Below are positions 30,273 through 44,898 of a DNA stretch of 64,000 bases, in pieces. The DNA lies in NCBI GenBank assembly GCA_947044365.1, contig OX345637.1, positions 13,920,916 through 13,984,915 of the forward strand, in the 5' to 3' direction. Under the pieces are notes generated by a model. It searched no databases. It saw only the letters and a list, made by a program, of their open reading frames with translations, and was not told where the DNA came from. The position numbers were made by a program, and so were the translations under genes. The first letter of the stretch is position 1. Each line of letters opens with the position of its first letter. This DNA is from Petrosia ficiformis (lineage: Eukaryota > Porifera > Demospongiae > Haplosclerida > Petrosiidae).

Positions 30273-33200
30273 CTACAAATTGAAATAATGAAAGGTATGA
30301 GTTGATCACTTTTTAACTGACCAGGAGTATAGAGAAACTAGTTAAATGATCACAGAAACATGTGACTTCATCTTGAGTATCATTGTAATTTTGATCAATC
30401 TCACATCCCTCTGATGACCAGTCACCATATCCATCTGTAGAAGAATAATTATGAATTTATGAGTTGTTTTTATTTTGTTGTTTTGTTTTCGTCACCATCT
30501 AGCATTGAGTTCCAAAAAGAGCACTGAGGATCTGAACCATTCACAATCTAAAGGAAATTAAATATATAAATATATCAAACAAACTGCTGTAATAGATGCA
30601 GTCATTACCGGATTCTTAAGGAAGCGTAAAGTGACAGGTGGCTTTAGTCCATCAACTGAATCAGATCCCACAATACTTGCTGATATGATAATACTACCAA
30701 CCTCCATATTGTTATTCTCTCTTCTTAAGAACAAACTATCAGAAAGAAATACTGCATGTGTGATTCTAGTATTATTAGTAAAATTAGTAATTGAACTGAA
30801 TAAGTTGTTAGGAAGGTGTAGAGAAGCAATTGATTGAGTGTTTAACATTTCAAACGACAGATCATTTGAATCAATATCATCATTTATATTCAGATCTGAG
30901 AAATTTCCAAGATTAGCACTGAAAATTTGACCTATCTCCATGAATTGATCAAAATCCACTTGCTGCACTGAAACTGCAAATGTATTCCGAGTAATGACAA
31001 CAGGTTCTGAAGTATTTCCAATTGGGATGTCTTCCACCACAGATTCAATTGCTTCAAGTACCCTATAAATAGTTACAGGAATGTTATATAGTAAATACAA
31101 CTACAAAGTAATCTTCACTTGGCTGAAGTATTGGAAGATTCTTGACTTTCTTGTAATGTTTCCATATTCACATTTATTATGTTATCCACAACATTCAAAA
31201 AATCATTTGTCAACTGTGAAATTATAACATCACTGTACGCATTATTACTTTCCAACTTACTGATAGGTTTCCAGATACATCCTCTGTAGTTGTAAGAAGC
31301 ACACCTACAGATACTATAACTTCTGTTGATCCTAAATTATCCCTATTTTCAGTGAAATCATCCAAACGTTGTACTCTTATTTCAGTTTCAAGCTATAAGT
31401 AAAATTTAATAGTTATTGTGACTATTTTGCATTTTAAAACATACTTCTGCTAGTTGACATATCTCACGAGCCAGATCACTAAAGTTACATGAAGCTACAT
31501 TAGGATTTCTCCATTGACCTCCATTTGTGAAATCACCTCCACAATATCTGGTACCTGTAAGACTCCCTACCTTTGATGTTACATTACCACAAGGACAATC
31601 AACTTCAGCAAATTCACCAATGTTCGTTTCTGGCCATATAATATGTATGGTTAGATTTGGATTTCCAGAATGGGAAGGAATGTTAGTGTTATCAGAATGA
31701 CACCCATCTATTAAAAGTAAAGGAATGACGTCTCTCTATCTAGAACTTTTCTCTTACCAAATCGATCAACTACATTAATTGTGATATTAACATTCAGTTG
31801 CATTCCAACTGTCTGCATTTCTTCATTAACATCTTCTAATAACTCTTCACTACCTCCTGCTTTGGTTACCAAGGTGATTATGATCGGAATCATTTGCAGT
31901 GTACTATTGAAACTGTACAATTTATGATCAATATAGTAACTAGACGAGTACTTTATTGAGTTACTCACTCTATGTTTTCTGAATTCAGTATCTCCACAAG
32001 AAGGAATGATACATCATTTGTCAAAGTACTACCCGAAAGGTAGTCATTAATCTATGAAAATTATATAATGTGTTGACAACGAATAATAAATAATATCACA
32101 ACAATGTAAATTCAGATACCTGGTTTATAAGATTGTTGATCTGCTGTGAATAATGTTCATCTCGACGCTTGCGTTGTTCATTTCCAAAAAAGTTTGATGG
32201 TAATTCAATAACTGCTCCATACTGCACAATACCTGGTATAAACATGGTAAAATCATTCAAAACTACTTGTAAAATCCACAATCTAACCTTTGATATTGAG
32301 GACAACATCTACTGATATATCAGTTTCATTTTGTTCATTTATGATATTTTTAGCTTCACAATGATAAAATCCTCTATTTGCTAAGTTTAGCTCATTGAAT
32401 AATAAGACAGAAGGGTCACTGTTAATATTAGAGATTGCAACACCATCTTTGTACCATACAATATTTGGTGCTGGGTTACCACTAGCTGTACATGTAAGAC
32501 TAGCAGATTGATAGAGTTCACCTATTGTGTCTACTGGATGGACTTCAATAGTAGGTCGTATAAAAGCTTTCACCACTGATCAAAATGGGCAAAACTAATA
32601 ATACATGCAATAATGACCTCTTCTCACCTATATCACAGTTTAAACCTGTATAACCTTCATAACAAATGCACAGGTAGCTATCAGATAAATCTTGACACTG
32701 TCCATTCTGGCATAGTGAATCCAAACAGGGGTTTATGGTAGGTGCCACTGTAATAAAATATAGATGGTTAGATGATAGATATAGATTCTTTAGCCTGGGC
32801 ATATTACCTGATACTATTAACATGAATGGTGAATCCAGTGATACAGGTAATTTTGCTTCATTGTCAGCTCTGCACGAGTAATTACCGGTATCAGTCTCTC
32901 TTAAATCACTGATAGTTAGTGAACTAGTAATCACATGAATTCCTGGTAAAAATCGGAATCCAGGTGTATCATTCTCAGAATGTATGTTACGTCTTGTGGT
33001 ATTAAGAATCAGTTGTCCATCTTTCCTCCATTTTACATTAGGTCTGTTAATGCCGTCAGCAGTACAGGTAAAAGCAATACTTTCTCCAGTTACTGCTTCT
33101 ATAGAGTAGCCAGTTTTGTTTTGCAATGCAGCTTCAACTAAGAACATTATGGATACAAACATATTTAAAATATATACAGGTAAAATACTGTATTCATTTA

Positions 33201-34167
33201 CAATTAGCTTATATGTTTCAACTTACCATATACTACTAAAGTAACATTTGTGTGATTTGATCCCGCTACATTTGCAGCTGTAATTCCATATGTTCCAACA
33301 TCACTAAGTTGCACATCAGAAATAGTCAATGAATGTCGGTCGGGAAAAAATATATATTTGTTAGTAGTATTTAGTATTTCAACAACTTCATCAACACTGG
33401 ATTGGAAGTACCACTGGATATCAGAGAAATCCACTGGAGGTACAGCTGTTATATTGAAGGAGAGAGTAACAGAGTTATTTCTTAATACAGCAATTGTGGA
33501 TTTTCCATTTTTTGGAATAACATATGGTGGAACTGCAGTAAAAGAGCTAATGATTATGCATGTCATAATATATGTAGATACACAATATGTTATTACATTG
33601 AACTGTGATGTGAAAGTCTTTGTAGTTTATAGCATCAATATAGTTTGGCACATCATTATCACCAACACAACTGTAAATTCCTATATCCTCTCTCTTAATC
33701 TCATTAATGACCAGAATTGAAACAGTGTGATTAGGATGATTTGGAACTTCCAATATGTTTATTCTAGATGAATTCTCCAATTCTTCTATTTCATCGGCTA
33801 CAAAATATCTCAACCACCTAACATTGGGTAATGGTATACCTCGAAATATGCATGTTAAGTTTAATGAGTCAGTTTCTGCAACTATTTCTAAGCCATTAGA
33901 GATCAGCAAGTCTGCAGGATCTAAGTATAATATGATATTCACTATAATACAGTAGTAAATGTAGTAATTATGTAGAAAGATAGAGTTTATAAACTCATGG
34001 TTAAGTACAAAATGTAATATTTCCATTACTGATGTATAATAATAATCTCTCAAAATGTATGAAGTTGAACTATCATGAATGTCCTATTGTATATACCATG
34101 ATGCTAATAAAATTCAGCTATGGAAATTGTATTACAATTATTTAGTATAATTATATAATTACATAAT

Positions 34168-34214
<47 letters not shown>

Positions 34215-37200
34215 TATATATATATATATGTATAGGTTATAACACCCTATGAGTGCTATATCAGATTTATAATCACTGAGAAGGTAAGCATTGTTTTCTT
34301 GTAGTCTGTTTCGACGGCAGGTTTTATATCTGACCACAGGGTGCTATATCTAATTTATAAACTTGTGGTTTACTTTGATGTTTTACCGTATTGGGATATA
34401 TGTAATATATATACCATGGCTTCGAGGGATATTGGTGAATATAAGACCCGAGCACTGAGATATTGGCCCTAGGCGAAGTCGAGGGCCAATATCGAGGTGT
34501 GAGGCAGCGAGGGTCTTATATTCACCATATTCACCATATATTCACCATATTCACCATATATACCGAGAAGCCATGGTACATATAATATATTCTATAGCTA
34601 ACAGAAACATCAAAGAAGAACAGGACAATGGACACGAGTAACAGGCTAACACACCTTGCACTTTCGGCGATATGGGGCAATCAAACGGATAGTTCCTGGA
34701 AGAAACGCCCATCTATTGGTTCTTTTTTTCTTTTTTTAAGAGACAAAAAGATTGTGTGTTTACTTGTCGAACACGCTTCATAGCCTTCATTCTCTGTAGA
34801 CTTTCGGTGACTGCGCATGTGCAAAACTGATGACGTCATACCAGGGATGATATATGGCATATATCCCTGCTGTACTCGTGAACGAACTTTAATGTGGTTG
34901 TATAACTTCCCTGCGGTTGTATAACTGCCCTGTGGTTGGGGATATACGCCATATATACGCCCTGTCGGCTCTTTGATGTTTCTGTTAACTATGGTATATA
35001 TATATATATATATCAATATCAATATCAAGGGCGTGATTCACTCCAGCTGGAGAGCCCTTCCCTAAATTTTTCTCACAAAGTTCTGTTCTTCGCTAGTCAG
35101 TCTTGACCAGGTGGGGCCAATGTGATTAACGAGGTCCTCCCTCCATCTCGTCTTTGGGCCTCCTGGCTTTCTGCTATAATTTATTGGAGTCCATTTTGTT
35201 GTTTTGATTGTCCATCTATTATCTGTTAACCTAGGTATGTGCCCAGCCCTTCTGTGCTTTGTTTTGCGAATGCGCTCTATGATGTCCGCAAACTCCTGTT
35301 TTTTGCCTGATCCAGTTGCTATGTTTTTGGTCTCTGAGAGTGATGCCTAACGTGATGCACTCCATTTTTCGTCGGGCGACTGCAAGCTTGTCAATCATGC
35401 CATTATTTAGTGTCCATGTCTCGCATCTGTAGGTCATCACTGGGAAGATATATTCATTGAACACCTTCCTCTTCATTTTCATACTGATCTTACGACTTCT
35501 CATAATATTGTCAACTTTACCAAAAGCTGTCCAACCGAGACAAATTCTCCTCTTTATCTCTGGTAGGAGATCACCGTTGTTCGTCACTGTCTTGCCAAGG
35601 TAAACAACATATCTGTCAACCTCTTCGATAACTTTACCGTTAACAATGACTGGGGACTTTGTCGTATGGTCATTCAACATCACTTTGGACTTTCCGAAAT
35701 GCATGTTGAGGCCCACTGGTTTGCTGGCTATGTGGATGTCCATAAGCATGCTTTGAAGTTCTTCTGGGGATTTGGTGAACAGAATAATGTCATCGGCAAA
35801 GATGAGATAAGAAAGGTATTCATCATCAATGTTGATGCCTCTGTTTTCCCAGTCAATCTCGTTTATGATGGCATCTTGAAGGGATGCTGTAAAGAGCTTC
35901 GGCGAGATGTTGTCACCTTGTCTTGCTCCTCTTTCCAGCTTGATCCTGGCACTGTCCCTGTGGAGTTTCAGGGTTGGAGGTGGCACCATTGTACAGGTAA
36001 CAAATAAGATTGATGTAGGCTGGATCTTGGTTCTTCAGTGCTTTGAAGAGTGGTGTGAACTCGATGGAGTCGAAATCGTTTTCATACTCTACAAAGGCAA
36101 AACAGAGTGGGATATTGTACTCATTCGCCTTTTCTTGCAGTTGGCTGACAAGATGGATGTGGTCAATTCTTGAGAAGCTTGACCTGCAGCCTGCCTGTTC
36201 TCTTGGCTGGTTTTGATCCAATGAACACAGCATCTGTTGGAGAAGGACTTGTGAGAAAACCTTGTACATCGCTGGAAGGAGGCTGATTGGTCTGTAGTTC
36301 TTTCTCTCAGCAGTATCTCCTTTCTTGTGCAGCATGACTACAGAAGCATTCTTCCAACTGCACGGGACTTTTCCTTCTGTTAGGGATCTGTTAAACAACT
36401 TGGTGAGTGTCTTGACAATGGGCTCTCCTCCATCCTGCAAGATGCCTGGAGCTATGCCATCTTCCCCAGGTGCTATACCCCGCTTTAATTTCTTGAAAGC
36501 AGCTTCCACTTTCTGAAGGGAGAATCGGAGGAGCAGGTTGAGTATCTTTTCTTGTATGTACAATAGATGGATGTTGTTCTAGTGGTTGCCTGGTACTATA
36601 GAGATTGGTGTAGAACTCATCACATCTCTTGACCATCCTATCTAGGTCTTCAATAAGTTTACCATCTTCCTCTTTCAGTGTTATGATGTTATTTCTACCC
36701 AAACATTGCTTTCTTTTGGTGGACTTAAGACCTTTACTGTTCTCTAATGCTTTCAACTGTTGTTCTTCATCGTAGCTTCTGATTTCCTCTTTCAAACGAT
36801 GTCTAATAGCCTTACACGTCTCAGTGTATTCTATGAGTTGTTTTGTCTCTGTTGAGAGCTTGTCTGGTCTAGGTTGCTTGTCTGTTCCTGCAATTTCCAC
36901 TGCAGTTTCCATAATCGTAGTAGTGATGTCATCACACCATCTGTCGAGGACATCTGTCCCTTCCAGTTCTAAGACCTTGAATTTATTTGTTAACTTTAAC
37001 TGAAACTCTGTTGCCTTGGCACTATATATATATATATATATACCATGCATTATATATATATATATATACCATAGTTAGCAGAAACATCAAAGAGCCGACA
37101 GGGCATATATATGGCATATATCCCCGACCACAGGGCAGTTATACAACCGCAGGGAAGTTATACAACCACATCAAACTTCGTTCACGAGTACAGCAGGGAT

Positions 37201-37610
37201 ATATGCCATATATCACCCCTGGTATGACGTCATGCACATGCGCAGTTGATCTAGTCACCAAAAGTCTACAGAGAATGAAGGCTATGTCGACAAGTAAACA
37301 CACAAAAGAAGCTCTTTTTGTCTCTTAAAAAAAGAATCAATAGATGGGCGTTTCTCCCAGGAACTATTCGCCCCATATCGCTGAAAGTGTAAGGTGTGTT
37401 AGCCTGTTACTCGTGTCCATTGTCCTGTTCTTCTTTGATGTTTCTGTTAGCTATAGAATATATTATATGTACCATGGCTTCTCGGGATATATGGCAAATA
37501 TAAGACCCTTGCACCTCGATATTGGCCCGAGGCGAAGCCGAGGGCCAATATCTCGGTGCTCGGGTCTTATATTTGCCATATATCCCGAGAAGCCATGGTA
37601 TATATATTAC

Positions 37611-37645
<35 letters not shown>

Positions 37646-40600
37646 CATGTATGTTATGTCATATCACAAGTGATATATGAGGTTTATAATGATCGAGTCT
37701 GAGGGCGAGGTGATTACAAGCCTGAAATTGCTCAAGTGTGCATGACATAACTATTATATTTCATCCACTTCAAAGGTTTTTGGCCACACTATAAATATAT
37801 TTACTGTTAAAAGAAGGGTGTTCACATACTAAATTACTAATGTTTAGAAATGACCCCACTGTGCGGTGTAAACTGGTTGTCATGGAAACTTCTGTTCTTT
37901 TACAATGAATATTTGGTAAATCAATGTGCTCAAGATGTTAATGATGAAAACATTCCCCCTACAGAATTTTCCATTTACAATAAACAAGAGTGACAAGACC
38001 AAATTTTCCATGAATTTTAGAGTAATATAACATATAAGTATAATAGAATTATATGTACATAATTTTATACAATGTCAAACTTACAGTTGTAAATCAGCAT
38101 TCCAATTTTTGATATAGCCACACTTTCCTCAACAAGTTCATTAAAGGCTTCACATTTCACTTTTACAGGATTAGTATACCAAATCTTGTCTTCTATATTC
38201 AATATAATGGTAATATTACTAGACACAATATATTCAGATAACGTAATGTTAGATATTTGAATATCATCTGTTATATGGTCAATCAATATCCAGGTAATTT
38301 TTGGAGGAGGAAAGCCACTGGCTGTACATTGGAAACTCACAGGACTTCCCACAACTCCAGTCATATTTGATGGAGATAGGATAAAAGTTGGGGGAGCTAC
38401 ATAAATAAACGAGTAAAATAATGTCATTTTTTAATAATTTTAACTGACCTTGTATATAAAGAGAGATATTTCCAATGGCATATCCTATAGCATTAGATGC
38501 AGTACAAACATATATACCAATGTCATCAAGTCCCACATTCATTATATTTAAAATGCCTTGTTCATTAATGGAATATCTGCCACCATTAAGAATTTCAACA
38601 TGCCTAAACTTCCATTGAATTGCTGGAGTTGGAAAACCATCAGCACCACAATTGAGTATAGCTAGTTCTCCATTTAGAACAGATACTTGAACAGGAGGAT
38701 TCACAGAGGGAAATTCTATAATTTTGTATACATAATCATAAGTAATTATTTAAGCAATATCAAACAAGTGTTTGAACAAAGAAATATATGATATTATCAT
38801 AGGAACCTTTGGTTAACAGAATTTTATAAATCCTCTTGAGATTAAATAAATAGTGATTTATTCTTCTTTTAGGTGGTAATACATTTACTAGTTTCTTTTG
38901 ATTTCATTTATACAGTATAAATAAGTGTATGTGATAATTTATATTCAATTATCTGTTGACTATAATAATTAATGTTATGTTGAATGTTATGAATTTTGTA
39001 ATTTGTTATTCAATTTTGTTATTAATACAAATTCATGGAATCTGTCAACAGAAAATTGAATAGGACTTACAATAATATATATTTATAATTATATACCTCA
39101 GTTCATATATAACCAAATAAGGGTCAATATAAATAACACTTTAATTTTTATAGTGATGCATGTGTGAGTGCATATGCAGCTGTATATATGTTATACGTAT
39201 ACATACATACATCCATACATAAATACAACATGTATATATGCATAAATACATGCATACATACATACATGTATACATCTTGAATCTTGAATCTTGAATCTTG
39301 AATCTTGAATCCACCCACACTTGGGAAGTGTGATAGCGGAGCCCTTGGTAAAACCCTGGGCTTTGGCAATGTCTATCTCTCACTTAAGCAGAAACGCTTG
39401 TGTCTGGTGAGATCACCCTGTCTGCGGAAGGTCCGTCCACACCCACATACAAATGATCTATCCTGGGACCGTCTGTTGGCAGCACAAGTGTTCCTCTTCC
39501 ATATACAGAATGGCACTTCATCAACTCCCTCTCTGCATCGCACTAGCCACTCCTTTCTATCCTGACATAACTTGTACCAGCCTTCCTTCAGTCCAATTGC
39601 CTGGAGGTCCCTTGATATCTGGTCTCTCCACCTCTTCTTCGTCCCATGGCATGGCCTCTTCTTCCTCCGCTCTCCAAACAACATCTTCTTTGGCAGCTTC
39701 TCACCGTCCATACGTCCCAGATGGCCCAGCCACTGCAACCTCCTGTCCATGATGATGTCCATCCCGAACCAGTCCATGCTAAACCTGTTTGCTAGGGTCG
39801 TTTATGTGAGCCTCTGCTCCCACTGCTCGTACCTGGTGACACCTAGAATGGTCCTAACACAGTGATTGTGAAAGGTGGTCAGTCGTCTCACATGCTCAGC
39901 CCATGCCTTTGCCCCATACATCAGCACTGCCAGCACTGCTGCCCTGTACACTGCTCTCTTAGTTAGTATTGAGAGGATAGGGTTGTTGAAGATTGAACCC
40001 CTTAAAGGAGCCTTAGCAGTTGGCCCATAAGCACACAACACAAAAACATCCGAACTCTCCCTAGAACCCCCACATTTTCGCTGCCCTCTAACTATCCATT
40101 TCAACCTAGTCATCACAACCCTAGAACTGATTTCTTCCCACATCTCACCACCCTGCTTCCATGCTGCATTAGTCTTTTCATCCAAAAGAATCCCCACACC
40201 CTCATTTCTTGTTACCGGATCACCACTATCTGGGAAGGGTCTTCCAGAGTGGAGAAAGGTGCAACCTCCAGTTGCTGGCCAGACATCCCTTCCAAACCAC
40301 CTGCTTTCTTGCACCCCGCCACCGACACTCCATACCTCTTCAACTCACCCACCAACAAATCCAGCTTCCTATCAACCACTTGAGACCTCTCTCCTATCAC
40401 TTGCCTCTTCCGACAGACACACACATTCCTCTTCTGACAGACACACACATCACCAGAGCACTCCACCAACATTCGAACGTTCCAACTACCCACTACTAAA
40501 ACTCTTCTGTTTCTCTTAGTATTATTCTTTCTCATTCTCAAAAGAATTGAAAGAATTTGCCAAACTCTTGTGCAAAAACAAGATGGAACTTCTCTTGGGT

Positions 40601-41048
40601 TTCAAACTCCAAGACAAGTCTTCTACCATTGATATCTGGACTACACCACACAATAACCAATAGTAGCTTGAGTATTTTAGCTGCCTATTGCTAGACGTTG
40701 CCTGTCCCTAACCGCGTGGAGGTATATACTACTCGACACATACATACATACATACATAGTTACATACATACATACATACATAAATACATACATACATACA
40801 TACATACATAAATACATACATACATACATACATACATACATACATACATACATACATACATACATACATACATACATACATACATACATACATACATTGT
40901 TACATACCTGTATACATATATACATACATATGTACATACATACATACATACATACATACATACATACATACATACATACATACATACATACATACATACA
41001 TTGTTACATACCTACATATATACATACGTACGTACATACATACATACA

Positions 41049-41082
<34 letters not shown>

Positions 41083-44000
41083 CGTATGTATGTATGTATA
41101 TCATAGATGTATGTATATATGTATGTATGTACATACGTACGTATGTATGTATGTACATTGCAAAAATGAATGTTATTTTAACAGACCAGTTGTTACCTCA
41201 GTTGTACATACATTTCATATATATATTTAGAAACATGAAACAAGAGGATAATTAGTATTTTGTCTGGTTATAATATAGCTATATGGTGGTAAAATAGGAT
41301 GTTATGACTATAGTCATAAATGCATAATTATACTAAATACACCCTACTAGCATTTATTAAAGAAGCTGTTATTGATAATAGTCATGCAATTATGAATGTA
41401 CGTACCAATATGCACCTACTCCCACATGTAGAATGTACAATCATGACTGTAATCATAACATTCCTTTTTATCATATATATAACTATATTATAACCAGACA
41501 AAATGTTAATTATCCTTGTATTTCATGTTTCTAACTATGTATTATAAATGTACATGCAACTGAGATAGCAACTGGTCTGTAAAAATAACAAATTCATTTT
41601 TACCGTGATGTATGTATGTATGTATGTATGTATATATGTATATGTGTATATGTATGTATTATGAATTAACTAATTGTATTTTCACAGTTTTTACAGTCAA
41701 CGCTAATTGGGATAGTACTATGGTTTTTACTCCACAACAGTGATATCAAATGTTATTTAATTGCATATTTTGTGTTACCATGGTATAAAATACATATAGC
41801 CCTGTTTGGAGGTAGTTATGGGCATATAACACCTTTGAGATAATTGTCTTGGGCTACGCCCTCGACCAATTATCTCGTGGGTGTTATATGCCCATAACTG
41901 CCGCCTCCAACCAGGGCTATATCCCAGGGGCGTACCTGGAAGAAAATTGATGGTAGGGCCCCCCAAAAGTGGGCGTGTTCAGTTTGTTATTAATAGTTAT
42001 ACAAAAGTATTAAGGCAAGATTCTTTTCCTCTGTCATCCAAACAAATGCTGTCCATTAGATTATTCTCGATGGATAAAAGTGTGATATCTGTGAGTCTCT
42101 TCTCAGTGATTATTGTTCTCAAATAAGTTTTAATTCTCGGAAAACGATCGCTCACATTACAACGTGGTTTGGTTATTACAACGTGGTTAATGGTTATTAC
42201 AAGTATGCATAATTATTAGTTATGAATATAATTATTATACAAAACAATTAATAATGAATATAATTATTAATTATCAGTTTGATCATTGATGCCCGGGCTC
42301 AGATACGCCACTGCTATATCCTATACATACATATATACATACATACATGATACCAACGTTCATACACTGTAATAACAAAATGGTTAAAAATTATTGGTTA
42401 AAAATTTAACAATCATCCTATTTGACAATTGACAACCTAAATTGAAATTCATATGCTAGTCCTTGCAACTGTACTAACCAATAAAACGGTCATTTTAACA
42501 GTTTAATTTTTGCAGTGTACATACATACCTATATACGTACATACATAAATGCATACAGCATACAGACATACAACTAGTGATGTATTATTATTCTTTGTTC
42601 TTTGTTACTTGCTAATTCCACCATGTACATGAATTTATACTTATAATATCTGTTGTACTCCATAGATATTTGAGAAGTTAGGTAATTACTATGTGTTTTA
42701 CATACTATATGTGTATTATTTTTGTTATGACATTCTTTATTATGCCATGTATCTTATATACAAGCCGATACAGATCAAGATCAAAAGAAATAGATTACTT
42801 GTAAACATAGATTACTACTTGTAAACATTCCTTTGCAAGAAAAGAAATCAATGTTCATTATATAGTCTTGTTAATATAATATTCAAACTCGTGTAAATGT
42901 TAAACAAGAAAAAGTGTCCCTATGACTGCTTTGTGGTGTCCAGCAATCAGTAATCATGGCTGATTATAATTATTATGCGTGAAACACAACAGCCTATTAT
43001 ATTTATTATTTTCATTATCTACTCTCTTTACCTTTTAAGGACCTTGTAGAACTTTAGGAATATGTTAGGTACAATAGCTAGCTATTAGTTCTAGTTTCTA
43101 CGTAAGCTAAAACCAGCTTTCATTTTAACAGTTTAATTTTTGCAGTGTACATACATACCTACGTACATACATAAAAGCATACAGCATACAGACATACATA
43201 TACATATAATTATATAATTATATATGCATACACTATAAAAGTACAATAGGTTATTTTACCCTTCAGTTGGTTACGGAGTTTCAATGTAATTCTATTTCCT
43301 GATTTGTTTCTTACTAGGTAATATTCACATAAACTAGTTTAATTTATCTTGTTCTATATTGACTACTATATAAAATACATGTCATAATAAAGCATATGGT
43401 AACAAAAAGAATTATTAATGCAATACAGCATTTTATTATAAGTACAACTAGTGATGTATTATTATTCTAACTTCTTTGTTACTTGCTAATTCCAGAGTAA
43501 TTACTATGTACAAGAATTTGTATTCTGTTGTACTCCATCGATTACTACTTGTAAACATAGATTACTACTTGTAAACATTACTTAGCAAGAAAAGAAATCA
43601 ATGTTCATTATATAGTCTTGTTAATATTGTATTGAAACTCGTGTAAAGGTTAAACAAGAAAAAGTATCCCTATGACTGCTTTGCGGTGTCCAGCAATCAG
43701 TAATCATGACTGATTATATTATGCGTGAAACACAACAGCCTATTATAGTTATTATTTTGATTATCTACTCCCTTTACTTTTTAAGGACCTTGTAGAACTT
43801 TAGGAATATATATCAGGTACAATAGCTAGCTATTAGTTCCAGTTTCTACGTGACCTAAAAGCAGCTTTATTTCGCGAGTGTGCGTTCTTTTACGCACCAT
43901 GCCTGTTAATTGATTGAGCGCTCAAGCCCTCCAGAATGACGCAACTTCCTTAACTACGTATACAACACAAAGTAATTATACATTAAACTTCACGAAAAGC

Positions 44001-44833
44001 AATTATAGGGATGGCCCTACGGGGCGGGGCCCATTCATTTTTATAGTGTACATACATGCATACATACACTTCACAGAAACAGTTGCATGTATAATAATTT
44101 GTATCTAATAAATTATTGTGCAATGTGAGATATATCATACAATGTAATGTCTAACCTATTGTAGTGGTTGGTGTGATTGACACAATATCAGAACTGGATA
44201 TCGTCATTGTATTGCTGATAAATGAATTTGATAAAATAGTGATGGAGGGAGAGGGGAAGGGAAGAGGGATGAAAGAAGAAAGTGAAGAGATCAGAGGAGA
44301 AGGTGGACATCCAAAACTTTCTGCATTATCTAATGTATCAAATGAACAAGTACAACTTCATCTAAATGCAATTACATTTGATGTACTTACATAGAATCTG
44401 ATATTCAGTTACATCATGACCAATATCATTAGTAATGTTAATAGCAATTGATTCATTTATTAAGTCCTCCAGAGACAGCTCTAAGTCCACCAGAGATTGA
44501 TCCATTATGAATAGAAGATCAGCTGTAACCTGAATATTATACTCAAAATCATCAGTACTAGTGTAATCGATGGATGTCGTTATATTAATATCATCATCTC
44601 CACTGATGAGAACCTCATAAACTAGAGTCTCTGGCAACTGACATGAAATAATCTAAGTGAGAAAATCACTACAGTTAGACTTATACAAATAGATAAAATT
44701 AATGCATACTTACTGTAAATTGCATCAATATGCTCATACAGTCTCTTATATTGACTTGTAGACCACTTGTAATTTTGGGAGCTAGATATAATTAGCAATA
44801 ATGATTATTAATGCTCAACTTTTATATCATGTA

Positions 44834-44898
<65 letters not shown>

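Noticed and set aside
40677..41255. Open frames of 66-106 codons on both strands
   Set aside because: They are produced by the CATA array and its sense-flipped end, with no splice or domain support.
44164..44394. Plus-strand frame of 76 codons
   Set aside because: It is the antisense shadow of the Ser/Thr/Pro-rich GPCR exon 44156-44329, which has acceptor, donor and matching phase.
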